DNA of 64,000 nt, taken from assembly GCA_021014325.1 (NCBI GenBank), contig CM037458.1:23853063-23917062 (forward strand), given 5' to 3'. The notes under the pieces were generated by a model that ran no database searches, was not told the DNA's origin, and saw only the letters and a program-made list of their open reading frames with translations. Shown in pieces: positions 24,698 to 36,183 of this stretch. This DNA is from Plazaster borealis (Eukaryota > Echinodermata > Asteroidea > Forcipulatida > Labidiasteridae). A program made the position numbers and the translations under genes. The stretch's first letter is position 1, and each line of letters opens with the position of its first letter.

Positions 24698-27600
24698 TTC
24701 CAACAAGTGTGGATATTTCTTTTTGGTTTTTAATTCACCCCTTTGTTCTTGTGATTGCTAAGTCAAGTCAATGCTAATGACCCCTAAGACTGAAGTCAAT
24801 TCCCCAAAGCTTCTTGCTGAATGTAGAATTAACGAGAGGCAACTCATGTATTACAACGATAACTCATAAACTCAGTGTATAACCATAACAAACCGAACCA
24901 AATTATGACCCAATCTCGTTATACGTCAAATTGACCATTGCCAAATCAAAAGCATTAAGTTACAGGCTGAATATTTTTCCCCATAGAATGCATAGAAGGC
25001 TAGAATGTGAATTATAGCCTCCCGATGTCCTACTGTAAGCATATTGATTGTGTTCTGCAACGAATTTCTGAGATTTCTGATATTACCAAGTTAACACTAC
25101 TCCTAAAGAGTTTGGAAATTTAATTCAAAATTGCTATTTGGATTGCTTCAGTCCATCGAGGTCACCCCCCCCCCCCCACAAAAAATATATAAAATAATAA
25201 AATAAAATTATAATAAATAAAATAAAATAAAATATAAAATAAATCACTCCGACTGATTGAAACTTCGGGAACATTCAAGCGAAAGATTTGTCGCCAACCC
25301 TGGCGGGAATAGGTAAATTTCGACCGAGGAAATATTGTCAAATGTGATTTTCTCCGCATACAAAATTACAATTGACTGAAATTAATGATATAAAGGGACG
25401 AACCGGTTTTATTTTTACGAATTGTTCGTTTATTTTCAAACCGCACCTTTCAGGAATATAAACATAACATCATCAATGCAAATGTCATTAAAGTAACGTC
25501 TTAATATTTTGACAAAAGAAGTTGAGGTTGCCTTCGAACCAAACCTGGCTTTATGAGTCGTTGATTTGAAGGCCACTAAAACACCTCCTTACATTACAAG
25601 GAGGCAGTTATCATTGTTGTAACAGTTGTCAAGAAATGCCAAGTTTTTAACATTTAAAAACTTTAGAAAAGGAGTACAAGACTAGTGTTTCATCTAATCC
25701 CGAATGGCAAGAAATGTTCCACTAATCAAACGTGATACAGGACAACAAAATCTACTATAGTAGAATGGAACTATTATGTCTTAAAATGTCTCTCACGCCT
25801 CCACCTTGATCTTCAAGAAGCTAATAGTCGATGTTTATAACGGTTCGTCTTTAGGCTGCTGGTTTTGTCTGAAAAGGTCTAACACCGATGTCAGAGAAAA
25901 AAAATTCCGCTGACGTCATTATGAAATTAAAACCCGCAGTGTTCTTTTTAAAATGCAACATAAAAAAATATTCAAATCTGATATAGGGGGGGGGCTATGT
26001 ATCAAATTATAAAAAACTACAAACTTCTAACAATTAGTAACTTAAGGATGGAAATTTGAAACCAAGTATTTGCAGCAGCTTTCTTAAGATTGACTTGGAG
26101 GTCATTCACGGAACACCAAGAGGTGTCACTCGGGAGCATGAGGCTAGAAACAATGGAACAGTTAAGAGCTCAATAAATGGCCTTTTAAGTGTTCTTTATA
26201 CATTCAATCTCACAGGGTTAGGATAAAAATGATAGAGATAAAACGATCAAGTTCCGGCTAACCTACTTGCATTAATAAAAGAAACTGGAGCCGAGGTAAA
26301 AGGACTGATATCTCCCTAAACACAGCAGTGCCGTGGTGTCTTCAAAGGACAGCTCACCAACCACCGAGAGTCCCTTTTGGAGTTTTGATATAAACGGTTC
26401 AGTGTGACATTAATACAAATGCCTGAGGCCCACAACGATACTGGCTGGCACGCTTCAATGACGACGTTTGTTCCACCAGAAATCCTTTGAACGTCTTCCT
26501 TTCTGCGTTACTATGGCAACAGTGGGTAATTCTAAGTTATCAATGTGTGGAATCTACATATTGGCGGTGTTTTATGGCTGACATGATTTTAAAACTTCAG
26601 CCTCGGGTTCTAAAGATTAAAGAAAATAAAACTGCAGTTCGCACACAAGACAAGTCCTTAAATTTGATTCTAAATACTAAACAGAAATGAAGCACTGATT
26701 CACGTTGCTGCATTTCTATTTCCATCGGTTCTTAAGATGAAATAGTTGTGGTTTTAGTCTGACCTAAATAGAGCAGGATTACAGATACGTCAAATCTGTC
26801 CTCCCCAGCCGTTTTATTGGGGATATTTCTTGTCCAGAGGACACAGCTTTTCACAAGTAATTCTACCTCGGGAAAGTCCTACTAAATTTACTGACAATTT
26901 GTGTCTCATGAATCTATGTGTCGCTTTAATGTGTCATAATGTCACAGAGACGTTTCCCAAGAAAAAACCATTAAGTAGTTCTTTTAAATGGAAAGTGCAT
27001 TGTTAATGGGGTGTTCATTCCAATCATGCAAGTCGATATATATCGGTCAGAGATTCATGACTTCCGGCTCACCAATCATGATTTGATTCATAAGTTGGAA
27101 TTACTATAATAATTGATACTCGTAACAGGAGTGACAATTTTTACATAACCATCAGCACGAACGAAAAAGTACACTTGGCCTGTGACACACATTAATAATT
27201 AATTAAGAAATGAATTTCACTGGAAAGAATTATTCTGACCTCGAGATTCACTTTGAAGCTTTTGACCGCACACCCTTAAAATATTAAAATAACAGGAGGA
27301 AGAGAGGAGTAAGGTGCTATGGTGTTCTAAGTCAGCCGGATGCTTTACGCCCGAACATGTAAGCTGCGATAAGACAAAACATCAAATCGTTGCCCGTGGA
27401 TATCACTTTTAATCAATCAGTCGACCAAACACAGTTGTGTGAAGGTAAAACCACAGATAATGGCTTTCCCACCATTTCTTTTCTGTTCTGTTCCGGCCAC
27501 GGGTTAAGTATTAAAAATTAAGGAGCTACTGGCTGTACTAACTGCTGAGTAATGTTCCACAGTCACGGTCACGCTTCTCGTTTCATTGGTAATTGATTTC

Positions 27601-28150
27601 ATATTTAATTAGAATGAAGAGTAGGTTGACTCGGGGGCGACGGACGGCAGTGTCGAATGAAACAATGATTTGAGAGTACAGGATGTTCCGGATTCGGATC
27701 ACAGCCATGGAAAGCAACTAGGCTTAAAATTAGGACAATCGGCACAAAAATTGGTTATTGTTAAATGTGTTCTTACTAATTGGCGAGCAATTTTAAAACG
27801 CATTTAGATATCAAGCTGTAATAAAATCACAAAGGCTAATATCAAAGGTGTATCGAAGTTGCAATAAAACGGTCTTTCGTGGAGCTATACATAATGAAAG
27901 AGAGAGGGGTAGCTTTTTAAGGTTGGTACATGATGATCATTGATTTAGATTCAGATTGTAGAATCTTCAGGACGCTAGATGGCGACAGACTGATTCGAAA
28001 ATTCTAATGTTCTCGTAATGTGCTCATGCTCACATTTAAAGACACAACATGAAAAAATTATGACCAGGTATGTCGCCAAGAGTATTGAAGCCTTATAGAT
28101 ACGCAGTGACATTGTAAAAAAGGGAACTGGTAATTTCAATGCAGTGTGTT
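24698..28150. other. Gene-poor stretch
   Basis: Contains homopolymers (poly-C 25166-25178, A/T run 25185-25240). No exon could be supported. Confidence 0.4.
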
Positions 28151-28153
28151 TAA

Positions 28154-28513
28154 AGGCACTGAACACGTTTGGTAATTGTCAAAGACCAGTGTTCTCACTT
28201 GGTGTATCCCAACATATGCATAAAATAACAAGCCTGTGAAAATTTGGGCTCAATTGGTCATCGAAGTTGCAAGAAAATGTTAAAAGAAAAAACACCCTTG
28301 TTGTACAAATTTGTGTGCTTTCAGGTAGGAATAAAAGGCTTCTTGCAAGAAGTCTTTTATTATTTTAGTGAGAAATTACCTCTTTCTCAAAAACTTTTCA
28401 GAGGGAGTCGTTTCTCACAATGTTTTATACTATCAACAGCTCTCCGTTGCTCGTTACCAAGTCAGTTTTTATGTTAATATATATTTTGAGTAATTACCAA
28501 ACGTACAGTGCCT
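28154..28513. mobile_element. TTAA MITE, family B, copy 2
   Basis: Bounded by TTAA; ends AGGCACTGAACACGTTTGG and CCAAACGTACAGTGCCT. Same orientation as copy 1. Confidence 0.85.
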
Positions 28514-29960
28514 TTAAGTTTGTCACAAACAGCGTATGATAACAGAGTTTGTCGAATTTAAAATAAATTTATTTGTTAAATTTATTCGACTGTACAAAAT
28601 ACCATGATCTCATATAGATGAAAGTGTTTTTAAAAACCTCTGCGGTTTATAGCTTTCAGATTGCTAATCGACCATGGTTTGTCATTCATTCTAAATCAGT
28701 CATGTATTGTTTTAGCAGAAAGAAAGCCATCTTAGGTCTCAGTGAACGACAATCATCTATCCTTCTCATAACAATGACTGTAAACAAGCCTTTACTAATG
28801 AAATGTACATCGTATATATTTTGAGAGGCTGTCATTGTTTTCAAACAAGAAAAGTTAATGGGAGGTTTAGTAGAAATCATGAGTTTTTTGGGGATACATT
28901 GTTGACGGTCTCCACAATGAAGTCTAGATACCAATAGTCAATCCGTCTTCATTACTGCCGGTAATAGTCATCCTCGATCACTTAGTGAATTATAGTCAAC
29001 CGTAAACAGGTTTCCTGTCATAAGCTTGGGGATACCCGTCCCTTCTAAAGATTCTGGTTTTTACCAATACCATTTTTAATAGGGGGTGCTTAAGCAAAGC
29101 AATTTCAACAATCCATTTCAGGTTCCATCAGAGAACATGGAAAGCAGCTTTTACCATCAGTTCTCAATAGATTGGTTTCTTTCTATAGCTCCATTGTAGG
29201 ATTAATTCGAGTTCATTTATTATGCTATAGATTACACTTAGAGGAAATCCGCCATTGGTGTGAATGGTAAATAATTTCTTTCCAATGAGGATTTAGAAAA
29301 CGAAATTGAAGAAGCTTCCCAATACGTTCAGGCAAAAGCAGCAACTAACGGTCTTGGTAAGAAGTTTGTTTGGTATTTCCCTGGTAAGCGAAATAAGATC
29401 AATTTATAGTACAAGTTCATAGCCAATGACTACTAGCATTCGTAGATGATTTGTTCAAGTAATCTTTGAAATTGAAATTGAACATTTTATTTCAGAATGA
29501 TCACAAACACATCTTGATTCAGTTGTTTTTAAACTCTGATATTATATATCTGGATTGATATAAGACGATGTTTTTTGTTTGTTTGAAATGTCTCAAAGAA
29601 AGACACATAATAAAATAAGTCAGGGGATAAGACAACGGTGCAACTAAATAGGTCTGCGTCTTGTACAAAACGGATTCGTCAACCTAGAAGAACAACAGTG
29701 CCAAATGAAACTGTGCTGATGTTTAAGACATAGTGACGTGTAGAGACAGAGATTTCACCCCACTGTAGTCACCTGTCAGTCTCAATACGGAACATTATTG
29801 TCACTATAAAGTAGGCCACACCGTTATCACCAAGTCAGAGCATTAGACATGGTAGTCGGATGGCGATGAATCTTAAGTATAATGACCCTTAATATGAAGA
29901 AATGCTCACCAAGATCAACTGAGATGGATTTGCATCAACTCAGTATAGAGAATGTGGAGT
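28514..29960. other. No gene seen
   Basis: AT-rich; short overlapping open frames only. Confidence 0.4.
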
Positions 29961-29972
29961 GTATCGCCTCGC

Positions 29973-30159
29973 CTCTCGGGCATAAAAATGCACAAGAATA
30001 CCGGTGATGCGTGTAGGCTTGGTTGTATCAAATTCAGATACCAAAAACTCTTCGTGCAAATGGTAATAAGGTCTTGGCCCAATTGGAGTGGACTTGACCC
30101 CGGAGACTTCATCCAGGTCATCATGATCAACAAAGGAGTCTCCTTTGTAACTGACATGA
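29973..30159 (-). CDS. Unassigned coding-like segment, possible terminal exon
   Basis: On the minus strand a pyrimidine-rich acceptor (TTTCTTCTTCATGTCAG) precedes a frame of about 70 codons, containing HEEFLVSEFDTTKPTRITG and REARRYTPHSLY, to a TGA near 29957-29975. The composition looks protein-like, but two other frames in this GC-richer patch are also open, and I recognise no family. Coordinates are approximate. Confidence 0.2.
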
Positions 30160-30555
30160 AGAAGAAATGCGATTGGATTAGGGGAATGCTTAATCTAATA
30201 TTAGTGAACCCTTAATGTCCTATATTTGTATATTAATTGAACTAATCGATTTCCTATATAAGCACCTATATAAACCAATCGTGTTGGTATCAAACTGTCA
30301 CAAAATTATCTTCTATATTCAGTATTTTGTGTTCGCGTGTATCACTTCTAACAAAACTTATATAGATTGCTCATTCAACAATGAGAGATTTGCTAAGAAA
30401 AACAATCATCGTAGATAAAATCCCTGCACCGAGCGTGATCCCAAACATCCTGGTCAACGCGAGGGGTATTCGGCAACGAGCGGACGGTACTATTGGAACT
30501 ACCAATTAAGTTCGATTATTAGGCAGGCGGTTCAGATGCCTTCACCCACTAGGGT

Positions 30556-30738
30556 ACTGTACTAATGACAACCCACTCAGAGAAACGGACATTGTGGAAA
30601 AGAGTTGTTGCACGCCCATAAATTGGAGGTACGGGAGCCGTGGGTCGTGACTCCGGAAGACAAACCCCTCAGCAAAATCATATACAGCAATGTTTACATT
30701 TCCATATAGACTTGACTTTTTTAAGAGTTCTGCTTCAT
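30556..30738 (-). CDS. Unassigned coding-like segment, possible internal exon
   Basis: A minus-strand frame open for about 65 codons includes LYGNVNIAVYDFAEGFVF and RLPYLQFMGVQQLFSTM. It is preceded by possible acceptors near 30740-30760. It lies upstream, in gene sense, of the segment at 29973-30159. No family was recognised and the donor is uncertain. Confidence 0.2.
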
Positions 30739-30759
30739 CAACAAGACTAATAGATCATT

Positions 30760-32575
30760 TCTGAAAATGAAAATGTATAATGGAATGGTTTACAGTCAAT
30801 AACTGAAATGAAACCGTCACAGGTCGTGACATGGGGAGTGCTGGCCCGAACATGGACTTAGACTCACAGACGCTCACCTCGTGAAGTACACAATCCGTAA
30901 ACATATCACGTCATAACTTATCAATTCAAATTTGGATCAGAAACAATGCGGAAACAATTTCAGTTTTGACTGTATAACAAGATGGTCTGAATCATACACT
31001 TGTAATTTTTATTAAGTAGATTTTGTATGATCAGTAAAGCACTGGTCCGGTTGGATCTATTTAAACTGCGATGGAAATTGATTTTTATGAAATGTTATTA
31101 AAATAATATTACATTTTCTAAAGAAGAAAAAAAAAACATGAAATGCAGACATGTTTTTGAAGAATTCAATTCCTGACAAAAACAATTTCCACAAGTTGTC
31201 TCTGGCGAAAAGTAAATATGACATAAACTCATCCTTGTTTAGATTGAACTTTTGCTTTGATTAATAAATACTTCAAAGAAAGAAATGTTATTGCGCCACA
31301 AAATAAAAGTCCAATGCACTAAAAATTAAACTAAACACACGGTGATGGAAATCTTAATATTGTTCGTGAACAAAACAGCATCCAAATTTCCACCAAGGTC
31401 ACACGTTATTTGTCGTCAAATTCCGAACGAATCATATTAGTGAAAACGCCACGAGATGGAACGTGATGTTAATTTTTAGATTTAATTAAAAAGGATAACA
31501 CATTATAAATATATTAAAGATGCTATATAGGTCTGATCTTTGGCCGATTTCACCCCAAAATGTTGCTATTTTTGTTATAGATTCGATGGAGCTATAAGCT
31601 TTCTTTTAGGGGATGCACGAAAGAAATCCACCAAGTGGTAGTTAATTAAAAACTGAAAAGTAATTATTGTCAGGATCCCGACAGTATCTCAGGTCCACAG
31701 CCATGTACAAAGTTGTGCATGTTACATGTATTGTGTGCAATGTCAGAGGCATCTTGCGAAAGTTATTTGTGTTTTTTGTTTTTAAACAACTTCATCTGTT
31801 AAAATTTGTTCCGAAATTACGTAAAATACATTATTTCGGAAAAAATCGGGCCATACAACTTCAACAATTTGCACGTGGAATATTTGTAGAGCATGTCACT
31901 GTGAGGAAATGATAAATGAAACAAGACAACAATTAACAGAAAGGAAAAGACTTGGTTTCCTCCTTCCTTCTGATTGCAATAAAGTTAAAGTTTAGGAAAT
32001 CTTAGAGTGCTTTAAGATGTTCATGCAATAAGCTAAACATTATGTGGTGTTCTAGGTGATTTCGTCGCTTCGCACGAGCATGAATGATGTCTTGAAGGTT
32101 CTATCTCCGCATGACAGAATCTTCAAAAGGACTTTGTAATATCCACTGCTCGTATGAAGCGATTCAATCAACGTATCTGGGCATGTAGGTCTGGGTTCAA
32201 CATAATCATTAACACATATAACACTGAACATAATTTGTTGTCCTTCACAATATCTCTAATAAGTGCCCTCTAGGTTATCTATAAATAAAATTCGTTGAAA
32301 TAATAATTAGTTTGGAAAATAATTGAGAAGATGACACTGAATGGTATTATACGTCTTTGATAAGACACAAAGAGTTCTACATTTCGTCGTCTAAGGATTA
32401 CGAAGAGATTGAAAAATACAGACATCAGAGAAATTGAAGGACAGGTGAACAAGAACCAGGATGTGTTTATCAAAGTATCTTGAGATTAACACATAAATTA
32501 CTATTTAAATATATAGAAGTTTGGTGCGAGCGAGTTATTAAGCTGTGTTACCATAGCACTATTTCTTCCTTCATA
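30760..32575. other. Mostly non-coding
   Basis: A minus-strand frame at about 32062-32240 (containing DTLIESLHTSSGYYKVLLKI) is open for roughly 60 codons but has no good donor; it could belong with the coding-like segments at 30 kb or be chance. Confidence 0.3.
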
Positions 32576-32777
32576 CACTGTAAAACGGGGGTGTTAAACT
32601 TGAATCAAAATTCACATCAAAGGGTGTTAAGATAACACTAATTTCTGCCAACACAATAACATTTGGTGTTATTTTAACACCCTAGGGTGTTAATTTTGAT
32701 TCTTTTTTGTTTGGTATATTATATGACAACACCCACGATGTCAATGTCAATTTTAACACCCCATCGTTTTTGCAGTG
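32576..32777. mobile_element. MITE, TA-flanked, copy 2 of the CACTG family
   Basis: Ends CACTGTAAAACGGGGGTGTT and inverted AACACCCCATCGTTTTTGCAGTG, TA on both sides; same internal TAACACC blocks as 2876-3099. Confidence 0.75.
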
Positions 32778-34080
32778 TACCAAGTCTAGTTATTTTGGTC
32801 AGCCTGCCTGGCATGACGTATCGTATCTGGTACGCCTGGCTGTAACCGCTACTGGGTTCATTGTTCACGGTTACAACAAATATCACCTGGAAATTATTTC
32901 ATTCAGTCAACTATAAGAAGGGAGTGCGACACCTTTTTTGTTAACATTTATTAAAGTCAAGAAATCAATTCGGTCCAACCAACCATACACAATAAAAACT
33001 GACAGCCCGGATGTGACGGACAATCACCGAGAAAATCTATAAGGATGCAACAGGCGCGATGTGATGGGCGGTCGATTGGAGCAAACCAACGGCGCGGCTC
33101 GCAAGCTTGCCTTCACAAACAGAATAAGCAAGTTACTGTGGTAACGTGTAGTGTTTACACACTGACGAATGTCAAGGTTTCAACCTAAATTTCCACCAAC
33201 TGACTTTATAATGGGCATAATGGCCGTCTGATAAAATAACATAGTTTGAATGAAATTGACAAAATATAATAAAATAGTGGGTTTTACTAAATGCCCGTGC
33301 GGCACGACACTAACCATGTATCTAGGTAAAACCTACGGATTGTAAAAAAAAATGAAAACATAAGTCAGTAGATTTACTAAAAAAACAAACAAATGTATGC
33401 ATTTAGTTAAATTTAAAACAAAACTGGCAGCATTTCAACCAATCTTGGTATTGAGGAAACCTTAACGCTAGCCAGCCATCCGGTTATTGTATCTAGCGCC
33501 CTCTAAGCTCACAAAGACCTACTCGTGGTATACAGCCCAAGATCCAGCACACAAATTAGACGCAGTCGTGATTTCTGCTGTAATCTCGATTGTCATAGCA
33601 ACCAGTTATAACAGAGGTCAAGATGGATTTTAAGAGATCCATGAAAAAGCCCATGGAGGCAAATACTGTACACCGAAAATTATTAGAGCACAATCTCCAT
33701 GTTGTCAACCCCAACATGTTTACAAGAGGTGACTTTGTACATGGCCAAGCACACACAATCTGTACATGTACATTGTTTTCCACTTTTCTATGACACTATC
33801 ATAAAAATATTTTTAAAAGGAAATTCGTTTGAATAGATCATTTGAAAAGTTGTATGTCTGTAGTGTACAAGTTATTATAGTGTTAATTGGTCGATGTGGG
33901 TTCTGTCTGATCTCTCTTTATCTTAAACGAATTACTTTTGTTTTAAGGAAAAACTTTAACCACCTTCAGTTCAAACTCCACTATGGACTTAAATTTAACC
34001 TCCTTGGTATGTGACAGTCAGTAGCATAAACTGTCAACTAAGATCAGTCTGATTAAATGTTTTTAATATTTTAAGGATGT
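32778..34080. other. No supported gene
   Basis: A 56-codon + strand frame starting ATG at 33623 (MDFKRSMKKPMEAN...) looks protein-like but is isolated and is discussed as a finding. Confidence 0.35.
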
Positions 34081-34084
34081 GCAT

Positions 34085-34370
34085 TGGTATGAGATTCAAA
34101 CAAATAATGTCAGTAACAGATTGACACATAACTGCACATGGTATAATGGTCATGGTGGAAAACTTTCCTTGAAATATTGTTGGCTTGAAATTCTATTAGT
34201 TTTGAGAATTTGTAAAATAATTAGTTTTAATCTCGCGGGTCCAAAATCCGATGTTTGACAACAGTGGTGGGGTTTTTCCTTATTTTCTTGTGACTCTGAG
34301 GACCGATTGAGTTTAAACTTTCTCAAGGTTATTTCATGTATATGTTGGGTCACATAAAGTACAGATACTG
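34085..34370. mobile_element. Family C MITE, decayed
   Basis: Shares the blocks ACATGGTATAATGGTCATGG and TTTTCTTGTGACTC and ATGTATATGTTGGGTCACAT with the copy at 44084-44427; both ends are eroded. Confidence 0.55.
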
Positions 34371-34562
34371 GACCAAATTTCATAGAGTTGCTTAAGCACA
34401 AAAGTAGCTAAGCACTACAAAATGATGCTTACCAAAATAAGGTTACCAGCTAAATTACCATTTTATATGTACCAAATGTAACTGGTATCCTGCTTAGTTT
34501 TGCTTAGCAGAAAAATGTTCAGCAATTTTTTCTGCTTAAGCAGCTCTATGAAATTGTGCCCA
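34371..34562. mobile_element. Family D MITE, copy 1
   Basis: Ends CAAATTTCATAGAGTTGCTT and inverted AAGCAGCTCTATGAAATTG; internal TGGTATCCTGCTTAG. It abuts the family C remnant, so one may have inserted next to the other. Confidence 0.7.
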
Positions 34563-35417
34563 GTCTTTGACCAATGCTGTCCTCATGCATTAACATTCAA
34601 GCTAGCATAGACGCATTCTCAAGCCTGATACAGGCAATTTATAGACACACTCACCACAAGAGATACTTTTTCAAATATATAATTACTCAGTTTTTACTCA
34701 GTTTTAACTTTAAGCGCGTACAATAAGCACTATGTACACTATACAGTCATTTATCAGGTTATTATAACCCATAATGATAAAGAAATATTAATAGATACAA
34801 TTTATTCAATACAAGTGTGTAGGTTCAACAGTCTTTGTATGCCAGTGAGGGTGCACTTGAAGTTTGTGACATCACACAGGGCTATAGGCCATGTAACCTG
34901 TGACATCACATGTCTACAAAAGAGCTACAGAGCCTGGACTTCATGCAGGTGCGATTTGTACACAGCCCAATGGAAGAAAACATTCATTCTTATCAATTAT
35001 GGAGATTGCATTGTCTGATTTTTATCAACTTTTGACAGGAAGCAAAGGAGGTATATCTCGAAACTTGTTCAGCTGTTACTTTTATAACTCTTGAATTTAT
35101 GTCAAAATTATGACAATAAATGTGAAACCTCCATAGACTAGTGTAGTATCTTGCCTGCCAGAAAGGCCCTGGAATGTAGAAGGTCACTTTTTGTTTTAAA
35201 CAAAGGTTACATGGTCTAATGGGTCTTTTTAAAAGTTGTTTTTAAAATATGCACAGACACTTCTATAGTATCAATGCAAATGCAAATTCTGATGTTTATC
35301 CCAGATAAGAACAATACAGGTTGTACTTTGAGGTTCAAGCAACAATAAGATGATACACCATTGTGTTTGCGAAGAAAACTTTCAATTCAAAATACCTAGT
35401 TCCAATCCTCTAGTTAA

Positions 35418-35798
35418 AGGGACTGTATACGTTTGGTAATTGGAACCCACTGTTTCAATCCTATATAGTTGTAGATATTTACCATAAAACTAACCTGTGA
35501 AAATTTCATTTCAAAAGGTGGTAGCATTTTTGAGATATTGTCGAAAATCTGGAGCGATTATGTCTACGCATGAAGAATAATCTGCAAATGGAATACACAA
35601 TCTGAGAAACGTTACTGCAGTAACGCTTCTCAGGTTCAAATTTTGGGGGATAAAAAGTGATATCTTTTTCCATAACCGCAGTACTTCTAAGTGAAAAGTT
35701 TCTCAAAATGCATTATACTATCCAAAGCTGCTATACTTCTTCCCAAGTAAGTTTTTTGCCATTAATTTTCAGAGTCATTACCAAATGTATAAAGACCC
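35418..35798. mobile_element. TTAA MITE, family A, copy 2 (inverted)
   Basis: TTAA on both sides; ends AGGGACTGTATACGTTTGG and a mutated ACCAAATGTATAAAGACCC. Opposite orientation to the copies at 24304 and 59917. It lies just downstream of the HMG-box gene stop. Confidence 0.85.
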
Positions 35799-36063
35799 TT
35801 TAAGAAACATGTCCACCCAAAACAACCCGAAAACTCTAAACAATGTCCCGAATAGTGGGGATATCCAACCATTTTCTTTGCGGCCAAGTGACAAAATAAA
35901 TGTCCAAAATTATTGAAACCTCTCAAACAAAAACTAAAGTGAAAACTCAAAATAAAAAAGACCAGTGTTGGAATAAAATTGACAAGACTAGAAACTGTGA
36001 AACAAAACTTGCTAAATAGAAATATTCTTAGTCCTGCAGGATGAGATCTGAAGAAACACTCTG

Positions 36064-36183
36064 TCAGAAATTGATGACACCAAATAGTGTTGGTACCATC
36101 CGTAGATCTTCAAGTTTAGCTCGTAGAGTTGTACTTACCCTCTTTAGATTATTTGAAAGAAGTTTCTGCTTAGCAAGGGCTTC
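36064..36183 (-). CDS. HMG-box gene exon 11 (terminal)
   Basis: Acceptor AATTGTTAACAG; EALAKQKLLSNNLKR, then RAKLEDLRMVPTLFGVINF and TGA. An internal GTAAGT after LKR is a possible alternative donor, but reading through keeps the frame and completes the coiled coil. Confidence 0.8.
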   Translation of the reverse strand, partial: EALAKQKLLSNNLKRVSTTLRAKLEDLRMVPTLFGVINF

